Assembly: GCA_036677375.1 (NCBI GenBank)
Contig: JAVBWO010000005.1
Span: 74,052-138,051 of the forward strand
Direction of reading: 5' to 3'
Length of the DNA: 64,000 nt
Source of the DNA: JAVBWO01 sp036677375
Lineage (GTDB): Bacteria; Bacillota; Dehalobacteriia; UBA4068; UBA4997
Shown: positions 7,581 to 16,130 of the stretch, piece after piece
Position numbering within the stretch: the first letter of the stretch is position 1
How the letters are laid out: every line of letters starts with the position of its first letter
The notes under the pieces: generated by a model
Database searches by the model: none
What the model was told of the DNA's origin: nothing
What the model saw: the letters and a program-made list of their open reading frames with translations, nothing else
Program-made: the position numbers and the translations under genes

Positions 7581-8117
7581 TCATTTCTGTCGTTCTCGTT
7601 TCTGCAATTCCGGTTCTTGCAGTTTTTCTTCTTGCAGTTTCTGTTCGTGCAGCTTCTGCTTACCGCGGTAAAAGTTTACTCTGGCCCAGGTTTCATCTCT
7701 GCCGAGGATCTCACCGATTTCCTTGAAGCTGAACTCTCCCGTCAAGCGCAGATACATGATCTCCCGCATCGGCTCATTCAATAAATGCAGCAATCTGAAC
7801 AGCTGGAATTTTTCTTCAGAAAGTATCGTTTTCTCTTCCACGGCCAGCTCCGAAGCGGGTATCTGATCGCTAAATTCTGCGCTTTTCGTTTTGTTTCTCT
7901 TCTCAAGCTCCTGATACCAAAGGTGTTTGGCAATCTGGCAAAGCCACACATATATTTTGCAGCTTCCGTTATATCGGTCAACAGAACCAATGGCGCGGCA
8001 GAAGGTTTCCTGAGTCAGGTCTTCCGCGGTATCCGCATCATGGCATAAACTATATAGGTACTTATAGACCTGCCTGGCATATTCTTGATAAAGAGACGCC
8101 ATATCCTGCTCCCGCAT
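7581..8117 (-). CDS. ECF-type RNA polymerase sigma factor
   Basis: A 178-residue sigma-70 family protein of the extracytoplasmic-function group. Region 2 spans about residues 8-75 (DADTAEDLTQETFCRAI, then the Trp-containing VWLCQIAKHLW). Region 4 is an HTH at about 110-155 (LRLTGEFSFKEIGEILG). It is cotranscribed with its likely anti-sigma factor downstream. Oddity: the last 25 residues are a Lys/Gln/Glu run of near repeats (KLHEQ, KLQEE, KLQEP, ELQKR) not normal for the family, probably expanded by slippage or a C-terminal coiled coil. ECF pairs usually control their own operon. Confidence 0.88.
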   Translation of the reverse strand: MREQDMASLYQEYARQVYKYLYSLCHDADTAEDLTQETFCRAIGSVDRYNGSCKIYVWLCQIAKHLWYQELEKRNKTKSAEFSDQIPASELAVEEKTILSEEKFQLFRLLHLLNEPMREIMYLRLTGEFSFKEIGEILGRDETWARVNFYRGKQKLHEQKLQEEKLQEPELQKRERQK

Positions 8118-8495
8118 TTTTCCACCTCCTGAAACATATATCCCGAAAAAGTTAAATTCGTTACAGCTTCATCAAAAAATAGCACCGTCTATTATTTCCC
8201 ATGCTCTTTTATGGGTTTTCCAATGAAGCGCCGACAATTTTTCATTGCCCGCAAGGGAACCCATCCAAAACCTATTCTGACCCATGTTTTGCCGAGCTGC
8301 ACAAGAGACGCAGCAAAACAGATCTTGGGGGATTATCCCGGCTGTTTCTCTTTCATCTTTCCAATCTCTCCAATCTCTTCCATCTATTCCAGATATTTCA
8401 TCTCTTTCCATGGGTAAAAAAAGACACAGGATAGCGGAATATCCTGTGCCCCCAATCTCAAACATTTTTACATTATCATTTTTTATTTAAAAAAA
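8118..8495. other. Intergenic region with pyrimidine-rich stretch
   Basis: Apart from the terminator at 8416-8448 I see no gene. A C/T-rich segment at about 8345-8412 contains loose repeats of TCTCCAATCTC. The 97-codon minus-strand frame here overlaps the terminator, has no convincing start site and no motif. Confidence 0.5.
8416..8448 (-). terminator. Terminator of the HPt gene
   Basis: CACAGGATA (8425-8433) pairs with TATCCTGTG (8440-8448) and is followed on the minus strand by a T run (complement of 8416-8422). Confidence 0.8.
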
Positions 8496-8834
8496 TCATA
8501 ACGCCTTAATGACGGCGGCGATCTTTTTATATACAACGGAAAATTGGGCAAAAGTCGCCTCTACTTCATGGATAGATCCGCTTTTGGCTTCCTTTTCTAT
8601 GTCACTGGCCAATTGTTGCAATTCGTTAATAGCAAGATTGGCGCATACACCCTTTACTGAATGCGCAGCCGCTGCAATTCTTTCCATACACGCGATATCG
8701 ATTGCATTCTCCAAAGACTGGTACAACGTACCATGAACAAAACTTTTTAAAAGCTTAAGATACAGATATTCTTTGTTACCGACCCGCTTCAAACCCATTT
8801 CCGTATCGATACCGACCTTGCGCAAACACTCCAT
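8496..8834 (-). CDS. Free-standing histidine phosphotransfer (HPt) protein
   Basis: A 112-residue, all-helical protein carrying the HPt motif AAHSVKGVCANLAI with the phospho-acceptor His58 and conserved Lys61-Gly62. HPt proteins shuttle phosphoryl groups between receiver domains in multi-step relays. It has no kinase or receiver domain of its own. AAAGGAGG lies 12 nt before the ATG and a terminator follows the stop, so it is a one-gene unit. It lies about 0.7 kb beyond spo0A on the same strand, with one gene between. A role in feeding or draining phosphate from Spo0A is an attractive inference only. Confidence 0.88.
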   Translation of the reverse strand: MECLRKVGIDTEMGLKRVGNKEYLYLKLLKSFVHGTLYQSLENAIDIACMERIAAAAHSVKGVCANLAINELQQLASDIEKEAKSGSIHEVEATFAQFSVVYKKIAAVIKAL

Positions 8835-9004
8835 ATCACTAGCAATCCTCCTTTCAATCCTCTTGGGAATCCTGCTGAAACAATGCCCCGGCTGTTACCG
8901 CAATGAAAAAATGAAAAGAAGAATATTTTATTATAATTATCCTGCTTGATTATAGCACTTTTGTAACTTTTCGGCAAATAATTTATCATTATACTAAATT
9001 AAAA

Positions 9005-9034
9005 AGCAAAAGCATCTTTTAGGATGCTTTTGCT
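9005..9034 (-). terminator. Terminator after the SLOG-family gene
   Basis: AGCAAAAGCATC (9005-9016) pairs with GATGCTTTTGCT (9023-9034). On the minus strand it is followed by TTTTTAA. Confidence 0.8.
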
Positions 9035-9057
9035 AAAATATGCTATTTCAGAAAGGG

Positions 9058-9516
9058 TCAGGCCAGATTCAAAATCTCCAACCCTTGATCTTTTGCGTAG
9101 TTGACTGTATAGGCGGTGCCGCCACGGGCTTGGTTTAAATAACAAATACAATAGGCGCTGCGTTCAATCAAAGCACGGTTCCTTTTTTGCATGCAGCCGG
9201 TATAATAGTCTTTGGAGATCCAAACCACTTCATCCGCTTTGGCAAGGACTTCTTCATACAAACGCTTGTCCTGCGCCCGCCACCCTTGGGTCTGATTTTC
9301 ACAAGGCAGAAGCATAATAAGGTGCAAAGCAGGATATGCCGTTTTTAAAGATAAGACCACAGAAGCCGCCAATAAATCAAAACCCAGGGCGCCGCCGCTG
9401 CAAAAATGCGTTACACCTTTGGCAACATGTGATAAAACCGCATTTTTCAACTTATTCTCCAAGCCGGATCGGGATAATATCCGATGACCGGTAAAACAGC
9501 ATGTATTTTCCCGCAA
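9058..9516 (-). CDS. SLOG-superfamily protein, YpsA/DUF1273-like
   Basis: A 152-residue Rossmann-like protein. It opens with CCFTGHR and carries the GGALGFDLLAA motif typical of the YpsA/DprA-like SLOG superfamily, whose members are thought to bind or process nucleotide-derived ligands. Later it has AQDKRLYEEVLAKADEVVWI and ARGGTAYTVNYA. The TTG at 9516 is chosen because AGAAGGTG lies just upstream; an earlier TTG at 9537 has no site. It sits directly downstream of spo0A. YpsA of Bacillus has been linked to cell division, but the role here is unproven. Confidence 0.82.
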   Translation of the reverse strand: MRENTCCFTGHRILSRSGLENKLKNAVLSHVAKGVTHFCSGGALGFDLLAASVVLSLKTAYPALHLIMLLPCENQTQGWRAQDKRLYEEVLAKADEVVWISKDYYTGCMQKRNRALIERSAYCICYLNQARGGTAYTVNYAKDQGLEILNLA

Positions 9517-9575
9517 CCCAGCACCTTCTCTATTCAAACTTTGTTATTCAATTATCGTCTGGCAGGGATGAAACA

Positions 9576-10382
9576 TTAAGCTAATTTTTCACCAATACGC
9601 AATTTATCCGCGATCATAGCGATAAATTCCGAATTGGTGGGTTTGCCTCTTTCCACATTAATGGTATAACCGAAATAGTGATTCATCAACTCTACATTGC
9701 CCCGATCCCAAGCCAGTTCTATGGCGTGACGAATGGCTCTTTCCACCCGGCTGGCTGTGGTATCGTATTTACCGGCAATCATAGGATATAATTCTTTTGT
9801 AACCGCTCCCATTAAGTTGGCTTCGCCCACCACCATAATGATAGCATCCCGCAAATATTGATAGCCTTTGACATGAGCCGGCACACCCATTTGATGGATA
9901 ATTTTTGTCACATCCACATCAATGCTGCGCACTGCAGGCACATTAGCCATCATCTGTCCGGTAGAGGCCGTTGGCATATTTTTAGTCAACTGTCGGATCC
10001 TGGCCAATAACATGGTCATATCGAAAGGCTTTACAATATAATAAGTCGCGCCTTTTTCCATTGCCTGGCGGGTAGTATCTTCCTGCCCTACCGCCGATAA
10101 AATAATAACATGCGGCCGCTTGCCCAGATTCAAACCGGGCAAGCTGTCCAGCACGCCGAAGCCGTCCACATAAGGCATAGCCATATCCAGCACCACGACA
10201 TCAGGTTCCCTTTCTTTTATAAGATCTAAGGCCTCGCTGCCATTGGCGGCAATACCACAAACGTTAAAATCCGGCTGGGCGGAAAAAAATTCTTCCAGCG
10301 CCCGGCAAAAAACACGGTTATCATCGGCAAATAAAATTTTACTTTTTTTGTCCTCCGTTTTAATGTCATTTTTTAACTCCAT
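9576..10382 (-). CDS. spo0A: Master sporulation regulator Spo0A
   Basis: A 268-residue response regulator controlling entry into sporulation. The receiver domain (about 14-135) has the acidic pair Asp20/Asp21, phospho-acceptor Asp66 (VVVLDMAMP) and Lys118 (YIVKPFDM). The C-terminal Spo0A-specific DNA-binding domain (about 160-268) contains SRVERAIRHAIELAW and the closing GKPTNSEFIAMIADKLR. ATG at 10382 is preceded by AAAGGGG; an upstream in-frame start at 10454 would add a non-conserved leader. It follows spoIVB, as in other spore formers. The upstream gap carries a 0A-box-like site and a sigma-H-like promoter. Confidence 0.96.
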   Translation of the reverse strand: MELKNDIKTEDKKSKILFADDNRVFCRALEEFFSAQPDFNVCGIAANGSEALDLIKEREPDVVVLDMAMPYVDGFGVLDSLPGLNLGKRPHVIILSAVGQEDTTRQAMEKGATYYIVKPFDMTMLLARIRQLTKNMPTASTGQMMANVPAVRSIDVDVTKIIHQMGVPAHVKGYQYLRDAIIMVVGEANLMGAVTKELYPMIAGKYDTTASRVERAIRHAIELAWDRGNVELMNHYFGYTINVERGKPTNSEFIAMIADKLRIGEKLA

Positions 10383-10438
10383 GTCGATTGCCCCTTTCCT
10401 TTTTTTGCAAGATTTTACCAAATAAATTTGATATTTGT

Positions 10439-10468
10439 TCATTCGACATGGCAAAACTTATTCCCTTC
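10439..10468 (-). promoter_or_regulatory. Candidate sigma-H promoter overlapping a 0A box before spo0A
   Basis: On the minus strand, GAAGGGAAT (complement of 10460-10468) lies 12 nt before GTCGAATGA (complement of 10439-10447), close to the sigma-H pattern RnAGGAnWW / RnnGAATWW. TGTCGAA, a match to the 0A-box consensus TGNCGAA, is the complement of 10442-10448 and overlaps the -10 element. This suggests sigma-H dependent, Spo0A-modulated autoregulation. Confidence 0.5.
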
Positions 10469-10507
10469 CCAAAATATTAGAGAAATACAGCTTTAATGCA
10501 CTTATTT

Positions 10508-11761
10508 CTATTTATTTTCGTCAAAAATCGACACCATATCCTCTAAAACCATCCATTCTGCTAGACATCCGTAACCTTTTGTCGGGTCATTAATAAAAAC
10601 ATGAGTTACCGCGCCCACCAGTCTACCGTTTTGAATAATAGGGCTGCCGCTCATACCTTGAATGATACCGCCGGTGCGTTCCAGCAGTTTGGGATCGGTA
10701 ACGCGGATAATAAGTCCTTTCCCTGTAGGCTGTTGCTGCGGCAATACTCTCATAATCTCAATATCAAAGGTTTCCAATTGATCTCCGGAAAGCACGGTTA
10801 TAATCTGAGCAGAGCCTTCCTGAATCTGCGCGGCGGTAGCCACCGGTATCGCATCCGGATAACAAGTGTTCTTAACATTGCCGGACAGATGCCCAAAAAT
10901 ACCGAAGACACAGTTTTTTTCTATGGTGCCGTTTAAGCCTCCTTTGACAAAGACGCCTACTTTCTCCCCGGGTTCGCCTTGTGTTCCGGCTTTGATGCTT
11001 TGGATCTTGGCGGCCAGAATACTGCCGGAATCCGGCGCATCGTCATTAATACTGCTGTCGCCTACAATGTGTCCCAAAGCGCCATAGGCGCCGCTTTCCG
11101 GATGATAATAAGTCAAAGTTCCGACGCCTGCCGTATTGTCCCGGATATAAAGACCGATACGATAGCTTCCGGTATCGGTACAATAAGACGGTTTCAGCTC
11201 CAAATGATAAACCGCCCCTTTCCGCAATAACGTTAAGCTTAAGCTGCGACCTTCTTCCCCTGCCAGGTTCGCCGCTTTTCCTACTTGATCGTCGCTTAGA
11301 ACATCCTCGCCGTCAATCTGCGTGATAAAATCTCCTACTTCAATTCCCGCTTTTTTTGCAGGAGAACTGGCAGAACCGTCTGTTGCCAAAAGGGGCGCAT
11401 ATCCTACCACCAAAGCGCCGTCCGTTTGCAATAAAATACCCACCGCATGACCGCCCGCCATAACTTTAATATTGGGAATGACCTGATACTGTTGGGTCTT
11501 TAAAGGCAAAACACCCATAAAAGAATATTCTACATTATAATTGCCTGTTTCCGCAAAAGCGCCTTCCGCCGTCAAGACCGCCGGATCTTCACTGACGACG
11601 GCTTGCACCAAAGGATTTTCGGAAGCCAGAACTACTTTTTCGCCGCATAAAGCCAGCTGTTGTCCCGGTAAATTCAAATAATCATAAAATGAAATTTGAA
11701 AAAGACCAGTTAACAAACTAAAAATTAATAAAAACTGCGTTAAATACCGCCTTTTCCGCAA
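10508..11761 (-). CDS. spoIVB: SpoIVB signalling serine peptidase
   Basis: A 417-residue S55-family peptidase. In sporulation it is secreted from the forespore into the intermembrane space, where it cleaves SpoIVFA to trigger pro-sigma-K processing. There is an N-terminal transmembrane or signal segment (about 8-27), a PDZ domain at about 105-190 (KKAGIEVGDFITQIDG), and the catalytic domain with His231 (GALGHIVGD), Asp356 (RVTDP) and Ser371 (QGMSGSPI), spaced as in the Bacillus triad. TTG at 11761 follows GGGAGGTG. Its target pathway includes sigK at 39.2 kb in this window. Confidence 0.95.
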   Translation of the reverse strand: MRKRRYLTQFLLIFSLLTGLFQISFYDYLNLPGQQLALCGEKVVLASENPLVQAVVSEDPAVLTAEGAFAETGNYNVEYSFMGVLPLKTQQYQVIPNIKVMAGGHAVGILLQTDGALVVGYAPLLATDGSASSPAKKAGIEVGDFITQIDGEDVLSDDQVGKAANLAGEEGRSLSLTLLRKGAVYHLELKPSYCTDTGSYRIGLYIRDNTAGVGTLTYYHPESGAYGALGHIVGDSSINDDAPDSGSILAAKIQSIKAGTQGEPGEKVGVFVKGGLNGTIEKNCVFGIFGHLSGNVKNTCYPDAIPVATAAQIQEGSAQIITVLSGDQLETFDIEIMRVLPQQQPTGKGLIIRVTDPKLLERTGGIIQGMSGSPIIQNGRLVGAVTHVFINDPTKGYGCLAEWMVLEDMVSIFDENK

Positions 11762-12244
11762 CTTGCATCACCTCCCTTTTCTCTTTTTAAAGTCGGCGGA
11801 AGGGCGGCAATTCATACTGTCAAATAACACCGTATACCCTTCTTATTGGCAAAGAACACAGCTCGGCTGGTCTGATGAAATATGGCAAATATTAATGATT
11901 TTAAATTCAAATTTTGCAAAAAATTTAGGGTACGCTATCCTTAAATTTAAATCTAAAATGAATTGAAACAAATATAAAAGCGCAATTATTTTTTATGATA
12001 ACAACCGCGTTTATCTTAATATCAAGGATGGCGGCACCGGCCGTTAAGCAAAATAAAAACATCACTTGTAAAAAGTGATGTCCTTATTTTTCTCTGATGC
12101 TCTTTATTTCATACTCTTTCGCTTTTTTATCTTTTTTGATTTTTTGCATTTGATCGCTTTTAGAAAATGATATCCATTGACCGAAGAACCTAGGCGTCTG
12201 CCTTATGCATTACCATCCCAGATTTTAAAAAGGCCGTAAGGCCG
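11762..12244. other. Intergenic region between recN and spoIVB
   Basis: AT-rich, no gene seen. It contains the recN terminator (12051-12081). The promoter of spoIVB should lie at 11762-11900, but I could not assign a convincing sigma-F/G box. Confidence 0.5.
12051..12081. terminator. Terminator downstream of recN
   Basis: ACATCACTT (12059-12067) pairs with AAGTGATGT (12073-12081), with a T-rich run on the minus strand (complement of 12051-12058) and TTATTTTT on the plus strand. Confidence 0.65.
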
Positions 12245-13924
12245 TTAAGTAATTTGAGAGTTCAACCGCAGAAGTTCGGCAGCTTGGGCTTTGGTAGCCG
12301 CCGTGATATTTTCCCCCGCCAACATGCGGCAAAGCTCTTCCAAACGTTCTGTCTGATCCAGTCTGCGGATGGTGGTGACGGTACGGCTGTTCTCTTCATT
12401 TTTTAAAACCAACAGATGACTGTCCGCATAAGCCGCCACTATCGGCGCGTGGGTTACACAGACAGTTTGAGTATCTCTTGAGACCTGAGCCAGTTTTCGA
12501 GCCACACTGCTTAAGGCAACACCGCCCAAGCCACTGTCTATTTCATCAAAGATCAAGGTGGGCACCTGATCCATCTGGGCCAGAATAACTTTCACCGCCA
12601 GCATGATCCGGGCCATCTCGCCGCCTGAGGCGATTTTGGCCACCGGCTTATTTCCCTCGCCAGGATTAGGACAGATCATGAACACCGCTTCGTCCGATCC
12701 GGCGGGACCGGGCGGCGCTTCCTGCAAAAGGATGCTGAATACAGCCTGAGGCATGCAAAGCTCCCGCAATTCGCCAGTGATAGCCTTTCCTAAAGCCGCA
12801 GCGGCCTCGCAACGCAGACGCCGTAAAACCCTGCTGTTTTCTTCATAAAAGGCTTTGGTTTCTTTTAAATTTTTTTGCAGTTCCCGGCCATAGTATTCTT
12901 TGTTTTCCACCTGATCCAGCTCCCGGCGGAATTCTTCGCCCCGGTCCAAAACAGCCTCGATGCTGCCACCGTATTTCCGGCAGATCTCCCTGATCACCGC
13001 CAGGCGGTGATTGACTTCTTCCAACCGCGCCGGATCATCCGTCACTTCCTGCCCATAATCACGGATTTGCTGGGCGGCGTCCTCCAGATCATAATAAACG
13101 CTGTTTAACTGCTGCACCAGAGGGTTTAAGCTTTCCTCCGCGGCGGCCAGCTTTTCGATCTGACACTTGGCGTCCCAAATGCGTTCCAAAGGCGCGCCTT
13201 CCCTGCCGCTTTCCAATAAAGCGCTTTGCGCCGCGTGAAGGCTTTGGGCAATAGAAGCGACATTTTCTAAGCGGTATTGCTCTTGTTTTAAGGATACATC
13301 TTCTCCCAAAACCAAAGCGGCCGACTCGATCTCCCGAATCTGCCAAGCTAAAAACTCGCTTTTGGCCGTCATTTCTTCCTGGGCTTTTTCAAAAGTATCC
13401 ATAGCAGCCTTGGCGGCAGACCATTTCTCATAAGCCTGCGCCGTTACGGCTGAAGCCGCAGCCAGTTCCTCTCCGCCGTAACCATCCAAAAGAGCCAGCT
13501 GACACCAGGGCAAAAGGATATTCATATGTTCCATTTGTCCATGAATGTTCACCAGCTGGCTGATGATCTTTTTATAAAAAACCAAAGGGACCGGCCGCAG
13601 ATTGATGCGGCAGGTGCTCTTGGACGAGCGCTGGATCTCCCGGCTGGAGAGAAGCTCCTCCGCCGGATCGATCCCTGCCTCAGCCAAATCGGCCAGTACC
13701 TGCTTGGGCCAGGGCTCCGTAAAAACGCCCTGCACCAAGCAATTCTCGCTGCCGGCACGGATATATTCCTGCTGGGCTCTGCCGCCTAAAAGCAGGCCCA
13801 TAGCGTCGATGACCATGGACTTGCCGGCGCCGGTCTCCCCGGTCAGCACATTCATGCCCGGCAGCCATTGAATGGAAGCCTGCTCGATTAAGGCCAAATT
13901 CTCCACATGCAGTTCCTTCAACAT
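12245..13924 (-). CDS. recN: DNA repair protein RecN
   Basis: A 559-residue SMC-like ATPase for recombinational repair of double-strand breaks. The N-terminal Walker A GETGAGKSM (about 30-38) and LLGGRAQQEYI head the protein. Long coiled-coil segments fill about 160-380, and the C-terminal half carries KIASGGEMARIMLAVK (ABC signature) and the Walker B LIFDEIDSGLGG. Length is normal. It precedes spoIVB and follows argR, the order seen in Bacillus. The start MLKELHVENLALIEQ is typical for the family. Confidence 0.95.
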   Translation of the reverse strand: MLKELHVENLALIEQASIQWLPGMNVLTGETGAGKSMVIDAMGLLLGGRAQQEYIRAGSENCLVQGVFTEPWPKQVLADLAEAGIDPAEELLSSREIQRSSKSTCRINLRPVPLVFYKKIISQLVNIHGQMEHMNILLPWCQLALLDGYGGEELAAASAVTAQAYEKWSAAKAAMDTFEKAQEEMTAKSEFLAWQIREIESAALVLGEDVSLKQEQYRLENVASIAQSLHAAQSALLESGREGAPLERIWDAKCQIEKLAAAEESLNPLVQQLNSVYYDLEDAAQQIRDYGQEVTDDPARLEEVNHRLAVIREICRKYGGSIEAVLDRGEEFRRELDQVENKEYYGRELQKNLKETKAFYEENSRVLRRLRCEAAAALGKAITGELRELCMPQAVFSILLQEAPPGPAGSDEAVFMICPNPGEGNKPVAKIASGGEMARIMLAVKVILAQMDQVPTLIFDEIDSGLGGVALSSVARKLAQVSRDTQTVCVTHAPIVAAYADSHLLVLKNEENSRTVTTIRRLDQTERLEELCRMLAGENITAATKAQAAELLRLNSQIT

Positions 13925-13941
13925 GGCGTCACCCCAAAGCT

Positions 13942-14394
13942 TTATTGTACCAGCGCCTGCAATTGTTCCACAATCAGCGGCGTGTCTTCTTTCTCCCGCA
14001 CCACCACCATAATGGTGTCATCTCCCGCTACCGTACCCAAGATCTCTTTCCAGCCCAGCCCGTCCAAACAGGCGGCCACGCCTTGGGCGGTGGCCGAAAG
14101 GGTGCGCACCACCACGATGTTTTCACTATGGGAAATCTTTAATACATTATCCCGGAACATCCTTTTGGCGCGGTCGAAATTATTGCCCAGCGCCATATTG
14201 GGAGAGAAGCTATAACAAAAGGAATTTTCCCCCGTTGCCACCTTGACCAGTCCCAATTCTTTGATATCCCGGGAAATGGTAGCCTGGGTCACGTCAAAAC
14301 CATATTTTTTTAATTCATCGGTCAGCTGGAATTGAGTTTCAATCTTTTGACTTTCGATAATCTCTCGAATCTTTTTATGCCGTCGATTCTTCAT
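13942..14394 (-). CDS. argR: Arginine repressor ArgR/AhrC
   Basis: A 150-residue arginine-responsive regulator. The N-terminal winged helix (1-70) contains QATISRDIKELGLVKV. The C-terminal oligomerisation and arginine-binding domain includes AQGVAACLDGL, GWKEILGTVAGDDTIMVV. The start at 14394 follows GAAGGAGGAAG and overlaps the stop of mnmM by ATGA, indicating translational coupling. Linkage to recN is conserved in Firmicutes although no arginine genes are in the window. Confidence 0.94.
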   Translation of the reverse strand: MKNRRHKKIREIIESQKIETQFQLTDELKKYGFDVTQATISRDIKELGLVKVATGENSFCYSFSPNMALGNNFDRAKRMFRDNVLKISHSENIVVVRTLSATAQGVAACLDGLGWKEILGTVAGDDTIMVVVREKEDTPLIVEQLQALVQ

Positions 14395-14993
14395 ACTGCT
14401 TCCTCCTTCACTTTTAATGCATAAAACAGGCATGGCGCCAGTTTTTTATTGATCAGGTAAAATCCTCCTGTTCGCCAAAAAGCGGCAGGCAAAGCTTTCA
14501 TTTTTTCTTCCACCGCTTCTTTCTCCTCCGGCCCGCCGCCGTGACCGGGGTAACAAACGGTTACCAGCATGCCGCCCAGGGCAAGCAGCCCCAACGCGGC
14601 CTCCACAGCCAAGGCCGTACTTTCTGCCTTGGTCAGGATGGTTTCATCGCCGCCAGGCAGAAATCCCAGGTTAAAAAGAACGCCTTTGAGCCCGGCAGGC
14701 ACGTAGGAAGCCATATCGGCGTGATCCGCCTGATATAATATCACACCGGACAAGATCTGATTTTCCGCCAGCAACCGGCGGGTGGAGTCAAGCGCCTCTT
14801 TTTGGATATCAAAAGCATAGACGCAGCCTTCCCGGCCCACCTGCCGTGCCAAAAACAGGGTATCCCTGCCTCTGCCGCAGGTAGCGTCCACCGCCGCATC
14901 CCCGCTGGTAAGCACCTGGGCCAACAGCCCATGGGCCATTTCCGCCACATGGTCGGTCAAGGGCAAAACCAGGTCAGGAGGGGGATGACTCAT
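14391..14993 (-). CDS. mnmM: SAM-dependent methyltransferase, MnmM/YtqB family
   Basis: A 200-residue class I methyltransferase. Motif I is DATCGRGRDTLFLA and the family signature NLGFLPGGD is present, with a C-terminal LAPCLFYALKV. Bacillus YtqB (MnmM) methylates the wobble xnm5s2U of tRNAs in organisms lacking MnmC; that role is taken from the family. The ATG at 14993 follows GTGGAGG. The gene overlaps the end of nadK by 20 bp and overlaps argR by 4 bp, so the three are one operon. Confidence 0.85.
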   Translation of the reverse strand: MSHPPPDLVLPLTDHVAEMAHGLLAQVLTSGDAAVDATCGRGRDTLFLARQVGREGCVYAFDIQKEALDSTRRLLAENQILSGVILYQADHADMASYVPAGLKGVLFNLGFLPGGDETILTKAESTALAVEAALGLLALGGMLVTVCYPGHGGGPEEKEAVEEKMKALPAAFWRTGGFYLINKKLAPCLFYALKVKEEAV

Positions 14994-15867
14994 GAGAATC
15001 GCCTCCACTGTAAAACTTTTCCCGAAGCGTTTTAAAAAATCCCGGATAACCCAGATTCACAAAAAGTGCCTTATCTTTGCTTTGCCGCACTAAAACTTTA
15101 TCTCCCGCCGTCAAAGCATAAGAAACCTGCCCATCCGCCAAAAAAGCCGCCTCATTCCTTAAAGCGCCAGGGATGATTTCAATGGTGCTTTCGGCCGGCG
15201 CAATGATCGTGCGGGCATGCATTGAATGGGCCGCCACCGGCGTAACTAAAAAAAGCTTCATCTGCGGCATCACAATAGGTCCCCCCGCCGACAGAGAATA
15301 AGCAGTAGAGCCGATGGGAGAGGCGACAATGACGCCGTCCCCCCGGTAGCAGGAAACGAATTCGCCATTGATCAAAACTTCCAAAATGATATTCCGGGCG
15401 ATGCCCCGGCTGTGAATCACAATATCATTCACGGCGGCACAGGTATAGAGTTTTTCCTGCCGGCGGTAAATTAGCCCTTCCAAAAGCATGCGTTCCTCCA
15501 GGGTATATTCGCAGCGTACCAACTGATCCAAGGCAGTCTCCAGATCTTTTGGCTCCAAAGCGGCCAAAAAGCCCAGGCTGCCCAGATTGACTCCTAAAAG
15601 GGGAATGCTGTATGGCGCTAAAAGGCGGGCGGCGTGCAGGATGCTGCCGTCTCCGCCAAAGACCAAAGCAATATCAGGTTTTTCCAAAGCGATTTTGGCC
15701 AATGATTCTTCCACCAAAAGCTCCGCCGTAGACCAAGGCTCGCCCGTAATGGTGGGAATCACATGGACGTTCCTTCTTTTCAAACCTTCCGCCATTTGCA
15801 TAACATAGGGCAAGGCATGTATTTTTTTATCGTTGATTATACATATTGCTTTTTTTAAGCAAGCCAT
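14974..15867 (-). CDS. nadK: NAD kinase
   Basis: A 297-residue cytosolic enzyme that phosphorylates NAD to NADP. It carries the VFGGDGSILHAAR motif (catalytic Asp in GGDGS), GVNLGSLGFLA, the NDIVIHSRG stretch and the substrate-binding YRGDGVIVASPIGSTAY. The ATG at 15867 with AGAAGGTG 9 nt upstream is preferred over the TTG at 15888. It heads the nadK-mnmM-argR operon and an 18-bp palindrome lies immediately upstream. Confidence 0.94.
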   Translation of the reverse strand: MACLKKAICIINDKKIHALPYVMQMAEGLKRRNVHVIPTITGEPWSTAELLVEESLAKIALEKPDIALVFGGDGSILHAARLLAPYSIPLLGVNLGSLGFLAALEPKDLETALDQLVRCEYTLEERMLLEGLIYRRQEKLYTCAAVNDIVIHSRGIARNIILEVLINGEFVSCYRGDGVIVASPIGSTAYSLSAGGPIVMPQMKLFLVTPVAAHSMHARTIIAPAESTIEIIPGALRNEAAFLADGQVSYALTAGDKVLVRQSKDKALFVNLGYPGFFKTLREKFYSGGDSHESSPS

Positions 15868-15892
15868 GAAACATTTCACCTTCTTCAAACTA

Positions 15893-15910
15893 TTGGTATA
15901 ATTATACCAA
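15893..15910. promoter_or_regulatory. 18-bp perfect palindrome upstream of nadK
   Basis: TTGGTATAATTATACCAA is self-complementary and includes TATAAT on both strands. It sits 26 bp before the nadK start, where a -10 element with an overlapping operator could lie. No clear -35 element is seen. Confidence 0.4.
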
Positions 15911-16130
15911 ATTTTACGAGAAAATAAAGAAATTTTTTATAATTATACTGATTCATTAAGAGATGTTATTTCGGATCCCGGATTGTATTTTTGCCCTGCT
16001 CCATGCATAAATCTTTTCCAAGCTTCCGGCAATTATACAATTTTCTGTCATTTTGCACAAAAATTAAATTAAAAGTTTTAATAAAAAGTAAGGTAACACC
16101 TCATAAGGAAGTTAAGGGAGACTCCTTTCA

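Noticed and set aside
8172..8465. 97-codon minus-strand frame
   Set aside because: Overlaps the HPt terminator, low-complexity content, no ribosome binding site.
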